Notes: generated from the sequence alone by a model not told the origin. 64,000 nucleotides of DNA from Saccharicrinis sp963667815 (GCA_963667815.1 OY764021.1); one strand, 5' to 3'. Shown: positions 35,529 to 44,663, counted from the first letter of the stretch. A program made the numbers and translations.

Positions 35529-35969
35529 TTACTGTTCAAGATATTGATCTGAACTAACTGAAATTTTAGTGATATAAGTACCGTCTTTATCTTTATAGTT
35601 ATAGGCTAAAGTTACTTTATGATCTCTAAATGATTTCATGTCTGGATTTGTCTTTACCGTATTTAATATTTGTGGCTGCATATTTTGCTCAAATATTTCA
35701 ACATCAAGAGAATCTTTAACCCAATTAACTAATGTATAATTATATTGAAATACATTATCAGGCATAGCAATTACATTATCTAGTCTGGTTTCCTGATCAA
35801 CCATGATAGGACAAGTTTCGTTTAATTTACTGGCCACTTGCATCATTGCTTTATCAAAAGATGGCGTAGAAAACAAGAAGTACTTTATCAGGTAAAATAC
35901 AACAAGTCCAACAACTGTTCCTACTACAGTTGAAACCTTTTTTCCTTTTTTCGTGTTATTTTGTTCCAT
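35529..35969 (-). CDS. single-TM small protein of unknown function
   Basis: 146 residues. A Lys-rich cytosolic start is followed by a TM helix (~13-32) and an exported domain (~45-146) with Cys54 (NETCPIMVDQETRL) and repeated alternating strands (FQYNYTLVNWVKDSLDVEIF). The DETRLDN-type surface recalls small periplasmic domains of unknown function. It is the middle gene of a three-gene run (36501-34667) transcribed in one direction with short gaps. Confidence 0.6.
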   Translation of the reverse strand: MEQNNTKKGKKVSTVVGTVVGLVVFYLIKYFLFSTPSFDKAMMQVASKLNETCPIMVDQETRLDNVIAMPDNVFQYNYTLVNWVKDSLDVEIFEQNMQPQILNTVKTNPDMKSFRDHKVTLAYNYKDKDGTYITKISVSSDQYLEQ

Positions 35970-35994
35970 GGGATAAGTGTTTATTAAAAATTTA

Positions 35995-36501
35995 TTATTT
36001 GATCTTTATCGGAATCCAAAATTCTTCTTTCGAATCTGGTTCTTCTCCTTTATATTCTTCCCCCATTAAGGCAAAATGAGGTCTGCTATCTAATTTATAA
36101 TGCGAAGAAGGGAGCCATGAATTGAATATATATTCGTAAAACATATAGGCTTCACTGGGTTTACCTACATATGTAAAAACTGCATATAATCCTTCTGAAA
36201 GAACTAATTGACTCATCCCTTCTGGTATATTATCAGGGCAATTTACTTTAACTGCTGCCCATTTAATAAATTCAGCATTAGGATTAAAAGCTTTAAAGTA
36301 TGAGATACTATCAAATATCTGCACTGAATATAAATCCTGATTTGATTTATTTTGTATTTCTTTTATTCTTGGAGAGAAGTGACTCCATAATTTGAAAGTA
36401 TTATCCTGAACATAAGACATACGAACTTTCATACCTATTAAAAGAGTTTCTTTAGATATTTCTATTCGTGGTTCTTCTCCATAAGATTTCGTATTCATCA
36501 A
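35995..36501 (-). CDS. GyrI-like / AraC effector-binding domain protein
   Basis: 168 residues with the GyrI-like small-molecule-binding fold: IEISKETLLIGMKVRMSY at the start, WAAVKVNCPDNIPEGMSQLVL and YAVFTYVGKPSEAYMFYEYI in the middle, and the family's final EEFWIPIKIK. Such domains bind small ligands in transcription factors such as Rob or stand alone; here no DNA-binding domain is present. The gene lies 26 bases upstream of the 146-residue membrane protein gene. Confidence 0.75.
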   Translation of the reverse strand: MMNTKSYGEEPRIEISKETLLIGMKVRMSYVQDNTFKLWSHFSPRIKEIQNKSNQDLYSVQIFDSISYFKAFNPNAEFIKWAAVKVNCPDNIPEGMSQLVLSEGLYAVFTYVGKPSEAYMFYEYIFNSWLPSSHYKLDSRPHFALMGEEYKGEEPDSKEEFWIPIKIK

Positions 36502-36604
36502 CTATGCATTAGAAAAATAGAACGGTAAGATACTAATATTCTGATTTTTCTCTTACATAGCTTCAATAAATAAAATCCATCATAACCGTACTATTATAAT
36601 TAGA

Positions 36605-37789
36605 TTATAGTTTGGTTATTAGTGGTGTTACCATAAGTTGTTCTTTTGATTTCTGTCGTCTGACTAAAATAGATACAATAAATATGGCTACAATTAAATA
36701 TCCCATACCTATAATTGAAGCAAAGTTTACACCAATATTATTATCAATCGGTAAGCCTCCACTATACGATCCTAATGCATTTCCTAAATTAAATGCAATT
36801 TGAATCATGGCAGCTCCCATCATTTCGCCACCTCGTGAATTTTGTAATACTAACAATTGGTTTGGTGCTCCCACCATAAACAAACAGCTGGTACATATGC
36901 ACATCATTGCAATGGCAAGAAATGACGCTGAAGGTAAAAGAAACAACACAATTAAAGCCATTGCTGCTATTGAATAAGCAAAACCAACAACCGAAGCACT
37001 TCGAAAACGATCAGAAAGTTTGCCACCAATAATATTACCTAATACCATACTCACTCCACTTAACACCATAATCCATGTCATATCTGCAGCAGAAAAACCT
37101 GACATACCAGTTAGATAAGGAGATACATAACAATAAAAACAGAAAATACCACAATTCCCCAGTCCCGTAGCCAACAATATTAACCAAGGCTCCATTTTTT
37201 TAAGAAAGCTAAACTGACCTCGCAAACCATTATTTGGAAGGGGGGCAATTGAAGGCATCCACTTTAAAAGGAAGAATAAATTAAAAGCTCCCCAAACTCC
37301 TGTTACATAAAAAATAAAACGCCATGAAAAATGATTACAAATATAAGCTCCCAGAGGTACACCTATTAAATTGGCAATAGTCATTCCTGAAACCATAAAA
37401 GCCAATGCACTTGAGCTTTTACCATCATCCGCAAGTTTTTCGGCAACAATTGATCCTACTCCGAAAAAAGCGCCATGGGGTAAGCCTGAAATAAATCGCA
37501 TGCCCAGCATAAACCAATAATTATGAGAAAGTCCTGCCAGTGTATTACCTATAGCATAAATTAATATCAATAAAAAGAGTACTTTTTTTAATGGGAATTT
37601 ACGGGCACTTAATAACATTACCGGAGCTCCAACACAAACCCCTAATGCATATGCTGAAATTAAATGACCTGCAGCAGGAATACTTACATTCATATCCTTA
37701 GCAACATAAGGCAAAATACTCATCATCACAAATTCAGCCATTCCTAAGCCAAATGTTCCTAATGCCAATGGCACCAAACTCTTCTTCAT
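36605..37789 (-). CDS. MFS transporter, arabinose-efflux (AraJ/YdhP) type
   Basis: 394 residues from ATG 37789 (MKKSLVPLALGTFGLGMAEF). The frame is open to 37816, but the promoter predicts a start site downstream of that codon. Twelve hydrophobic helices. MFS motif-A-like segments GGKLSDRFR (~250) and GNIIGG (~243), and ALGVCVGAPVM of the first half. It is a proton-driven exporter of small molecules such as sugars or drugs. It is its own transcription unit. Confidence 0.9.
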   Translation of the reverse strand: MKKSLVPLALGTFGLGMAEFVMMSILPYVAKDMNVSIPAAGHLISAYALGVCVGAPVMLLSARKFPLKKVLFLLILIYAIGNTLAGLSHNYWFMLGMRFISGLPHGAFFGVGSIVAEKLADDGKSSSALAFMVSGMTIANLIGVPLGAYICNHFSWRFIFYVTGVWGAFNLFFLLKWMPSIAPLPNNGLRGQFSFLKKMEPWLILLATGLGNCGIFCFYCYVSPYLTGMSGFSAADMTWIMVLSGVSMVLGNIIGGKLSDRFRSASVVGFAYSIAAMALIVLFLLPSASFLAIAMMCICTSCLFMVGAPNQLLVLQNSRGGEMMGAAMIQIAFNLGNALGSYSGGLPIDNNIGVNFASIIGMGYLIVAIFIVSILVRRQKSKEQLMVTPLITKL

Positions 37790-37813
37790 GCTATTACTTT
37801 TAACTTTCAGCCG

Positions 37814-37845
37814 CAAAAGTAATTAGGAGACACATGGTGTACAAT
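37814..37845 (-). promoter_or_regulatory. promoter of the MFS exporter gene
   Basis: Minus strand: ATTG (37845-37842), 20 bases, TACTTTTG (37821-37814). This is an exact TAnnTTTG box. It places the transcript start near 37807, after the 37816 ATG and before 37789. Confidence 0.6.
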
Positions 37846-37995
37846 GAGTAGTTTGTTAATTAAAGCTAAATAGAAAGCAAATTATATAAGAACATATTGA
37901 AAAGAAAAAGAATGCTAATGAATATAATGGAGCAAAACACAAGATCTTTTTTTATTTTGTTTGTCGATGATGATAGTTTTTAATAAACTACTGTA

Positions 37996-38769
37996 TTACG
38001 AATTAAATTCTGATATTCTATTTTCAAACGCCTCCTTTCCATCATTGTAACCAATTTTCATGATGTCATCCACCTGATCCATGTCGGCCATATTGTAACC
38101 AGCCAAATTGGGTTCAATGAGCAAGTGTGCATATTCAGTTTGGTGTTTTACAGAATGCTTCATGATAAAATGGAAGCTATTAAGTAATACATCAATAATG
38201 TTGTCGGGCTTTTTATAGGAATGCTTTGCATTTAAATCAACACCGATTACAAAATCAGCTCCCATATTTTTAACCGTATTTATAGGTACATTTTCAACGA
38301 TACCTCCATCCACAAGCATTTTACCATTGATTTCAACAGGTTTAAATATACCGGGAATGCAAGTACTAGCCATGGCCGCTTCAGCAACGGGACCTTTATC
38401 TAAAATTACTTTTTCACCGGTTTCAATATCTGTTGCAATCATTGCCAATGGAATTTCTGCATCTTCAATGTTTTTATCCCCAATATGCTTAATAATCAGG
38501 TTACCCAATTTTTCATTGGAAAGCAATCCATATTTAGATAAAGTAACTCCGGTAATATCCATCCATTTTAATTCAGATGCAATCTCTTCTATCTCAGGCC
38601 ATTTTTTACCAAATGCAACAAATGCAGCAACAAAAGCTCCTATACTGGTTCCTGTTATATAATTGATTTCAATATCAAACTCTTCCATTGCTCTTAGCAC
38701 GCCAACATGAGCTGCCCCTAATACAGCTCCCCCTCCCAATGCTAAACCTATTTTTGAACTATTTTTCAT
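37996..38769 (-). CDS. patatin-like phospholipase, RssA type
   Basis: 257 residues with the patatin dyad: nucleophile Ser42 in GTSIG, aspartate Asp154 in DGG, and the oxyanion segment LALGGGAVLG (9-18). Cytosolic lipid acyl hydrolase of the RssA/NTE class. A second, decayed copy of the middle part lies at 41738-41848. Its gene starts 19 bases after a secreted barrel gene. Confidence 0.92.
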   Translation of the reverse strand: MKNSSKIGLALGGGAVLGAAHVGVLRAMEEFDIEINYITGTSIGAFVAAFVAFGKKWPEIEEIASELKWMDITGVTLSKYGLLSNEKLGNLIIKHIGDKNIEDAEIPLAMIATDIETGEKVILDKGPVAEAAMASTCIPGIFKPVEINGKMLVDGGIVENVPINTVKNMGADFVIGVDLNAKHSYKKPDNIIDVLLNSFHFIMKHSVKHQTEYAHLLIEPNLAGYNMADMDQVDDIMKIGYNDGKEAFENRISEFNS

Positions 38770-38788
38770 CTGTTACAGTTTATCTTAT

Positions 38789-39889
38789 TTACTTGAATCG
38801 TATCATATTTCCAAAACCACATAATCCTATGGTTAAATTAATGGAATACCCTTTTAAATCATCATAGTAATTAACTTTTGTTACATAAAGTCTTGCTCTT
38901 AAAGATGTTTCTACCTTTTCTTTCATTCCTAAAGATGAAGTAGATGCCAGGTTGAGTCGTGTTCGTAATTTATAATCTGCATTGAGTCCCATTATCATAT
39001 TATAATCGACCAAACTTAAGTTATCTTCATCTTCAACATTGCTTTTTGCTGTAAGTTCAGTTATTCCCAATCCAACAAACGGACTTAATTTTACTTTGTG
39101 ATTATCCAACATGGCATAACCATAAGATACATCTATAATTGCAAGATTTGCATTTTGTCCTTTATTCCAATTTTGGTCTGAAACATAATCTCTCTTCACC
39201 TTACAAGATGCTAATGTTCCATTCAAATAAAGAATTGATTTTTTATAAGCTAAATCAAAACCAAAAATAAAATTAAACGATGAACTAAAATACTCCCCAA
39301 GCGTACCTGCAAAACTACCTGTTCCCAAACCAGCATGTAAAGCATAACCAAAATTTCTATTCTCAACCTCCGGAATATTATCATCTTTCAAAGCCTTCAA
39401 TTCTGTCACAACTTTTTGTTCCCAATAGGTAATAATATCCTGATTCTGTCCAGCTTCAGACTCTTTATAAAACTGATCTATTTCTTTATTGCATAAGTAA
39501 TAAATATGGTTAAACTTATCACCAATAGCATAAGGTGATATCCTATCCATCTCATATTGCAATTTACGCCTGAATATTTCAACAATATCAAATATTACCT
39601 GATTATATCTTAAATATTGATTGGTTTTATATTCGGGCTTTATATAAGATAAACTTTTATCAATATAACATTGGGCTACAATTCTAATAACAGTTGTGTC
39701 ACCGTATTTTTTCTTTTGGGTATTATATCCGAGAAAATACTTTAATTCAGAAACATCTTTTCCACCTGATTTTTCTGTAAAATCCTGCCAGGTTAATTTT
39801 CCTTCCGACCATTCTTTTTTATATTTCTGAGCAGTTAACCCGGTGGTAAGAAAAAATCCTACGACTATTAGTTTAAGTAATTTATTCAT
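38789..39889 (-). CDS. exported protein with N-terminal DUF-like domain and barrel-like C-terminal half
   Basis: 366 residues with a signal peptide (MNKLLKLIVVGFFLTTGLTA). Residues ~25-180 are polar and contain WQDFTEKSGGKDVSELKY and a long charged helix FRRKLQYEMDRISPYAIG, resembling a DUF922/WxDF-type region. From ~185 on, alternating strands (YALHAGLGTGSFAGTLGEYF, LSPFVGLGITELTA, GLNADYKLRTRLNLA) suggest an outer-membrane barrel. The gene lies upstream of the patatin gene with a 19-base gap, so the two probably form an operon. Function unknown. Confidence 0.68.
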   Translation of the reverse strand: MNKLLKLIVVGFFLTTGLTAQKYKKEWSEGKLTWQDFTEKSGGKDVSELKYFLGYNTQKKKYGDTTVIRIVAQCYIDKSLSYIKPEYKTNQYLRYNQVIFDIVEIFRRKLQYEMDRISPYAIGDKFNHIYYLCNKEIDQFYKESEAGQNQDIITYWEQKVVTELKALKDDNIPEVENRNFGYALHAGLGTGSFAGTLGEYFSSSFNFIFGFDLAYKKSILYLNGTLASCKVKRDYVSDQNWNKGQNANLAIIDVSYGYAMLDNHKVKLSPFVGLGITELTAKSNVEDEDNLSLVDYNMIMGLNADYKLRTRLNLASTSSLGMKEKVETSLRARLYVTKVNYYDDLKGYSINLTIGLCGFGNMIRFK

Positions 39890-40031
39890 TATTTGTGTAT
39901 CTCATCATATTTATACGCTGCCTGCCTAATGAATATGAGTATTCTTAGTTTAGGTTTGCCAAATATAACCAATAGTGATTTAAAATAAAATATGAAGCAT
40001 ATTATCTTATATCTGTTTAAACAGGACTAAC

Positions 40032-40067
40032 AAAAAAATCCCCTTTACAAAAATTGCAAAGGGGACT
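40032..40067 (-). terminator. terminator of the aldo/keto reductase gene
   Basis: Stem CCCCTTT (40040-40046) / AAAGGGG (40058-40064) with T-run TTTTTTT on the minus strand. Confidence 0.85.
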
Positions 40068-40090
40068 CTCTTTATAATATTCAGTATCTT

Positions 40091-41038
40091 TTACTCGCTT
40101 GCTTTATCCAGTAAATCAAGATCTTCTTTATCTAATTTTAATTTTGGCGCAGCAAAAAGCGTTTCTAACTGCGAAGCACTAGTGGCACTTACTATTGGAG
40201 CTCCAATATGGGATTGAGCAATTAGCCATGCTAATGCAACAGTTGCAGGTTTTGAATTGTGCTTAGCAGAAATTGTATCTAAAGCATTAATTACTGCAAG
40301 TCCCTTTTCATTTAAATACTTTCTTACACTATCTCCACGTACACTTTTACTAAAGTCTTCTTCTGATCTATACTTACCTGTTAAAAATCCTGCTGCTAAT
40401 GACCAATAAGGGAAAACCGTTAAATTATACTTTTCGACTATTGGTAGATATTCCGTTTCGTATTTGGCTCTTTCTAACAAATTGTAATGCGGCTGCAAAG
40501 CCACATATTTTGGAAATCCATTTTTCTCTGAAACCTCAAAAGATTCAATCAATCTTTGTGGAGAAATATTTGATGCTGCAATATAACGAACTTTACCTGC
40601 CTTTACTATCTCATCATAGGCTGCCAAAGTTTCTTCAAGTGGAGTTTTATCATCGTCGAAATGGGTATAATACAAATCGATATAATCAGTTTGTAAGCGT
40701 TGTAAAGATTCATCAACCGATTTAAGAATATGTTTCCTGCTTACATCAAAGCTATGTTCTTTTGTTTCGGAACCAACTTTAGTGGCAATCACCAAATCTT
40801 TGCGATTTCCTCTTTGCTTCATCCAATTACCGAGAATGGTTTCAGAAGTTCCACCTTTTCCATTTACCCACCAAGGATAGGTATCGGCTGTATCAATAAA
40901 ATTTAATCCTTCAGCAACAAATGCATCCAATATTTCAAATGATTTTGCTTCATCCAATGTCCACCCAAAAACATTACCTCCAAAATTTATTCTACTGACT
41001 TCAAGGTCTGTTTTACTTATTTTTATTCTATCACTCAT
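40091..41038 (-). CDS. aldo/keto reductase
   Basis: 315-residue TIM-barrel NAD(P)H oxidoreductase. The tetrad is visible: Asp49 and Tyr54 (FIDTADTY), Lys87 (ATK), His126 (YYTHFDDD). The substrate is not predictable. A single-gene unit with its own terminator; the region upstream is a long gene-free stretch. Confidence 0.94.
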   Translation of the reverse strand: MSDRIKISKTDLEVSRINFGGNVFGWTLDEAKSFEILDAFVAEGLNFIDTADTYPWWVNGKGGTSETILGNWMKQRGNRKDLVIATKVGSETKEHSFDVSRKHILKSVDESLQRLQTDYIDLYYTHFDDDKTPLEETLAAYDEIVKAGKVRYIAASNISPQRLIESFEVSEKNGFPKYVALQPHYNLLERAKYETEYLPIVEKYNLTVFPYWSLAAGFLTGKYRSEEDFSKSVRGDSVRKYLNEKGLAVINALDTISAKHNSKPATVALAWLIAQSHIGAPIVSATSASQLETLFAAPKLKLDKEDLDLLDKASE

Positions 41039-41590
41039 AATGATTTATTTTTATATGTTGATTGCAGATAATTATACATGACTGGTTTATTACCATATAA
41101 ATCCATCGATATAAAAACCATTTATTTTATGGCTTGTTCAATCAACATAAAACAAGTTTAATTAGTCTGAAATAGCAATTCTATTCATTGACATAGAACA
41201 GGGAATAGTTATAGTATAGCGGGATAGTGTATTTTATTTATTGTTGATGTCTAATCAAATTCAATATGTTTATTACCATAAAATCGGCTTCATCATACCA
41301 TAAATTTGGATTGAGAACTAATCTGTTTCTATTCAAAATATCAACACTTCTATTTTAAACATCACCGTTTATTTATAAAGTACGGAAGTTCATATTTTTT
41401 ACATCAATGCATGATTGAAAAAGTATGGAGATTGAAGAAAAACAGCAACAGTCTAAAAAAATATACGGCAAATCTCACTCTTTTCATCAAGCATTAACAA
41501 AAAATATAAGGAGCTTGTCCTAAAAATTGACACGTTTCTTGTATAAAATTGGAACCTATAAATTTTACCCTGAACAATCAATGTTAAGGT

Positions 41591-41730
41591 AAGAATGTTC
41601 TTACTAAAAGTGTGAACGTTAACTGTTTTTGTGTGAATGTTGATTGATTTATCAAGAGCGTTCTGACTTAAAGTGATAACGTTGAACCTTTAGTTTTAGC
41701 AAGGGTGTTCTTGTTAAAACATTAATGATC
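41591..41730. repeat. three imperfect direct repeats
   Basis: Units begin at 41591, 41654 and 41701. The shared core is AAGnnnGTTCTnnnTnAAA, followed in the first two by GTGnnAACGTT. Spacings are 63 and 47 bases. They are too divergent and irregular for a CRISPR array. They look like decayed repeat units. Confidence 0.45.
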
Positions 41731-41737
41731 CTTTTGG

Positions 41738-41848
41738 GATATTCGTGATAATCATAGCCAATGGAATTTCTGAATCTTCAATATTTCTATTTCCAATATG
41801 TTTTATGATTAAATCGCCTAATTTTTCATTGGATAACAAACCACATCT
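41738..41848 (-). pseudogene. remnant of a patatin-like phospholipase gene
   Basis: Translated on the minus strand, the segment reads GLLSNEKLGDLIIKHIGNRN, then IEDSEIPLAMI, and matches residues ~79-113 of the intact patatin at 37996-38769 nearly position for position; homology fades by ~residue 115. No stop or start of its own, and the rest of the gene is absent on both sides. It is a truncated copy. Confidence 0.8.
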
Positions 41849-41951
41849 ATACAAACTCCCCGCTCAATATCAAACAACTGCATTTCAATTATAATTTATT
41901 ATTTCTTTTTATTGATACTTTTATAAAAGTAATTCTATTACTTAAATATTT

Positions 41952-41975
41952 ATGAGATTATTCTCATTATATTTG
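41952..41975 (+). promoter_or_regulatory. promoter with an overlapping palindromic operator-like site
   Basis: ATGAGA-TTAT-TCTCAT (41952-41967) is a perfect interrupted palindrome immediately before TATATTTG (41968-41975), a Bacteroidota -7 box. No clear upstream TTTG is seen. The palindrome resembles Fur-type iron boxes. Its place between promoter elements suggests repression of the 42052 gene. Confidence 0.45.
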
Positions 41976-42051
41976 TACTGAAAATATTTCTCTTACTAAT
42001 CCTTTTGTTAGAAATTCATTTGAGGAATATGAAACCAAAAAACATTTCAAA

Positions 42052-42978
42052 ATGAATTTACAAGAAAAGTTTAATTCTGACAGCCATTTAATATCAAGGA
42101 ATAAAAATGGTAATATAGATACAGTATTAGTAGGTGAGCAAGTATTTTTAGAAACCTCTGTGGGAAATTTAATACCTCGATATACTCTGGATGATGAAGG
42201 ACGCAAGAAAGAGGCTCCTGTAAAATTTTTTAAATCAGGAGAACTGAAGTCATTACCACTTGAGGAACCTACTGAAATACAAACTTCTATAGGTGTAATT
42301 AAATCCGAATTATTAATTTTTTATAAAAGCGGAGCTCTGTGGCGTACTTTTCCTTTAAATGGTCAGGTTACAGGATTTTGGACAGAAGAAAATGAATATG
42401 AATTGGCTGAAGCAATTGAAATTCCAACTTCAATTGGGACAATTAAAGTTAAACCAATTTATGTACAGTTTTATGAAACAGGAGAATTAGAGAGTATACT
42501 TTTTTGGCCTAACGAACAGGTTAAAATAAATTCACCTTTAGGAGAAGTACTTATACACAAAGGAATTTGTTTTCATAAAAATGGAGTAGTTAAAGGTTTT
42601 GAACCTGTTGGTGAATTTGCAGTAGAAAGCACTATTGGTACATTAAAGGTTTATGACCCGGATCCCAATGGAATACATGCAGAGAGTCATTCTATAAATT
42701 TTTATGAGGATGGAGAAATAGAAAGTATTATTACTTCGTCGAACCAAATTACCGCCATAAAAGATGGACTTAAGTATAAGAATTTTTCACCTAAAATTGT
42801 GACTAGCTACTGCAATGAGAATGCTTTTTTTATCTCTCCTCTAAAAGTTATTTTTGAGGAAGATTCATTAAGTTTTATTAATGGCAATGAGCCTGTTAAT
42901 AAAACTTCCAGATCTCTGGAATATGAAATAGCTGAATATATTCCAGACAAACCCATTTCAGGAGTTGGTTGTGAATAA
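42052..42978 (+). CDS. MORN/YwqK-like repeat protein
   Basis: 308 residues, no signal peptide. Four or five repeats share F/Y-x-x-S/T/N-G-x-(L/V/I): FFKSGELKSL (~60), FYKSGALWRT (~91), FYETGELESI (~142), FHKNGVVKGF (~177), FYEDGEIESI (~222). Interspersed (V/I)xTSIGxIK strands (~76, ~125) form the alternating repeat. Similar repeat proteins act as toxin-neutralising YwqK-type antitoxins or as scaffolds; here no toxin is adjacent. It is isolated in a gene-poor strip. Function unknown. Confidence 0.68.
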   Translation: MNLQEKFNSDSHLISRNKNGNIDTVLVGEQVFLETSVGNLIPRYTLDDEGRKKEAPVKFFKSGELKSLPLEEPTEIQTSIGVIKSELLIFYKSGALWRTFPLNGQVTGFWTEENEYELAEAIEIPTSIGTIKVKPIYVQFYETGELESILFWPNEQVKINSPLGEVLIHKGICFHKNGVVKGFEPVGEFAVESTIGTLKVYDPDPNGIHAESHSINFYEDGEIESIITSSNQITAIKDGLKYKNFSPKIVTSYCNENAFFISPLKVIFEEDSLSFINGNEPVNKTSRSLEYEIAEYIPDKPISGVGCE

Positions 42979-43310
42979 AAAAATATACTATTTAAAATAT
43001 CCACCCGGAAAAACCTATTATGGTTTCACTGAGCATAAGCTTTTGCTTTAGTTGTTTTTCGCACTAAAGCAAAAGCTTTGGCAGTGTTTTTTAACTCAAT
43101 ATTATCTTTTACAAGGACATAGTGCTATTATCTTCAGAGTAAAAGTTATCATATACATATACGATTAGAATTTAATAAATATTTTTGATATAAATAGTAT
43201 TTAAAACCACTCCCCTTCATGCTTCGAGTACTCCGAGAAGAGTTGATTTACAGCAAGTGAAAATCTTAATTTTAAAAAAGAATTTCCCTATTCAAACCAA
43301 CTATAAACTA
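42979..43310. other. gene-free stretch between MORN-like and helicase genes
   Basis: 332 bases between converging stops. The only clear structure is the 16-base perfect inverted repeat at 43037-43078; the rest shows no open frame or known site. Confidence 0.6.
43037..43078. terminator. perfect 16-base inverted repeat, probable terminator
   Basis: AAGCTTTTGCTTTAGT (43037-43052) is exactly inverted at 43063-43078 with a 10-base loop. There is no adjacent T-run (a TTTTTT lies ~10 bases later), so it may be a termination hairpin for the 42052 gene or an inverted repeat of another origin. Confidence 0.55.
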
Positions 43311-44663
43311 TCATACAACACTGACTCTTATCTTCTTTTTTTTGAGTTTAGTATTGTTCGTTTTTGCAATTATTTGTTTGGCAACTTCTGCATGTACACT
43401 TACATAGGCACAATTTTGTTTGAGTTCAATCACTCCCAACTGATCTTTATGTATCTGACCTTGTTTCATGAATAAACCAGCCACGTCACCTTTTGATATT
43501 TTGTCTTGTCGGCCGCCGGAAATATATAAGGTTTTCCATTGTACCGGCAAAGGAAGCTCTGATTTTGGTAATTCTTCCACATTAAGTTTTTCAAGGGCCA
43601 TCTCCTGAATAAACTCTGGCGGCTCTTCATCCTTCCATTGTAAAATATAAGCTATACCATCACGATTCATTCGGGCAGTTCGTCCGTTTCGGTGTGTAAA
43701 TTCTTTTTTATGTAATGGAAGATTATAATGAATGATAAACTTTATTTCAGGAATATCCAGTCCGCGGGCTGCCAAATCGGTTGCCAACAGAAGCTGAATG
43801 CTTCCATTACGGAATTTAACAAGAGAGCGCTCTCGGTCTGTTTGTTCCATTCCCCCATGAAAACACTCATGCGAAATATTATTTTCAGTTAAAAAATCAC
43901 TGACCCTTTGCAGCGCATCCTTAAAATTGAAAAATACAATACCCGGTTGATGACCAACAAATGCAAGTGTTTTTTGTAAAGCGTTTAATTTATCTTTTTC
44001 TTCAGACAGTAGTGTTTTTATAGTAAGTTGAGAGGTTCCTTCTTTCAGATAATTAATAAAAACAGGCTTCTTTAGTCCAACAAATCCAGGGATTTTAGCG
44101 TCGCTGGTAGCTGAAGTTAATATCCTTTGCTTTACATTGGGAAGCTGATCAACAATCTCTATCATTTCGTTTTCAAAGCCTACTTCAAGCGACTTATCAA
44201 ACTCATCTAACACAAGGGTTTTAATATGATCTAAAGAAATTTCATCCCTTCTCATTCTATCTGCTATTCTTCCAGGGGTTCCGATAAGAATAGCAGGACG
44301 GTGCTTTATATCAATACGGTCAAGTGCCCCAGCTCTGCCTCCATATAGTGCGTTTACCTTAAATCCCGACCCCATATTACGTGCCACCTGCTCAATTTGC
44401 TGCGCCAATTCGCGAGCCGGAACAAGAATTAAAATCTGAATCTCAGCACAATTCTTATCTAATCTTTCAATTAAAGGCAATAGAAAAGCCAGTGTTTTAC
44501 CTGTTCCGGTAGGAGAAAGCAATACCACATCCGACTTGGATTGAACAGTTGAAAACATCTCCTCCTGCATCGGATTTAATGATTCAATTTCAAATTTAGT
44601 AAGGATGGAGCTTATTAGCTTATCGTTGGGAATCTCTTTGGGATCGTTTATATGTTTAGACAT
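43311..44663 (-). CDS. DEAD-box RNA helicase, DbpA/RhlE-like, with DEFD motif II
   Basis: 450 residues. Motif I SPTGTGKT (50-57), Ia PARELAQQ, Ib TPGR, motif II DEFD (153-156) where DEAD is usual, motif III SAT (~187), motif V ATDLAARGLDIP, motif VI HRNGRTAR. The last ~75 residues (LYISGGRQDKISKGDVAGLF, AYVSVHAEVAKQII) look like the DbpA-type RNA-binding domain, so an rRNA/ribosome-assembly role is likely. DEFD variants are known in some active family members. Confidence 0.93.
   Translation of the reverse strand: MSKHINDPKEIPNDKLISSILTKFEIESLNPMQEEMFSTVQSKSDVVLLSPTGTGKTLAFLLPLIERLDKNCAEIQILILVPARELAQQIEQVARNMGSGFKVNALYGGRAGALDRIDIKHRPAILIGTPGRIADRMRRDEISLDHIKTLVLDEFDKSLEVGFENEMIEIVDQLPNVKQRILTSATSDAKIPGFVGLKKPVFINYLKEGTSQLTIKTLLSEEKDKLNALQKTLAFVGHQPGIVFFNFKDALQRVSDFLTENNISHECFHGGMEQTDRERSLVKFRNGSIQLLLATDLAARGLDIPEIKFIIHYNLPLHKKEFTHRNGRTARMNRDGIAYILQWKDEEPPEFIQEMALEKLNVEELPKSELPLPVQWKTLYISGGRQDKISKGDVAGLFMKQGQIHKDQLGVIELKQNCAYVSVHAEVAKQIIAKTNNTKLKKKKIRVSVV

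Larger units (their letters stand above)
41039..42051. other. 1-kb gene-free region with decayed sequence
   Basis: No credible open frame on either strand. It contains a 110-base remnant of a second patatin gene, three degenerate direct repeats, and the promoter/operator of the 42052 gene. A 32-residue open frame (41425-41523) was seen and not accepted. Confidence 0.7.

Noticed and set aside
41425..41523. A 32-residue open frame (MEIEEKQQQS...)
   Set aside because: Short, no recognised domain, no promoter, and set in a decaying region.
41511..41560. Possible insertion-sequence end (GGAGCTTGTCCTAAAAATTG)
   Set aside because: It resembles some IS termini, but no matching inverted end, target duplication or transposase fragment was found.
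41591..41730. CRISPR-like array
   Set aside because: Only three units, unequal spacing and strong divergence between units.
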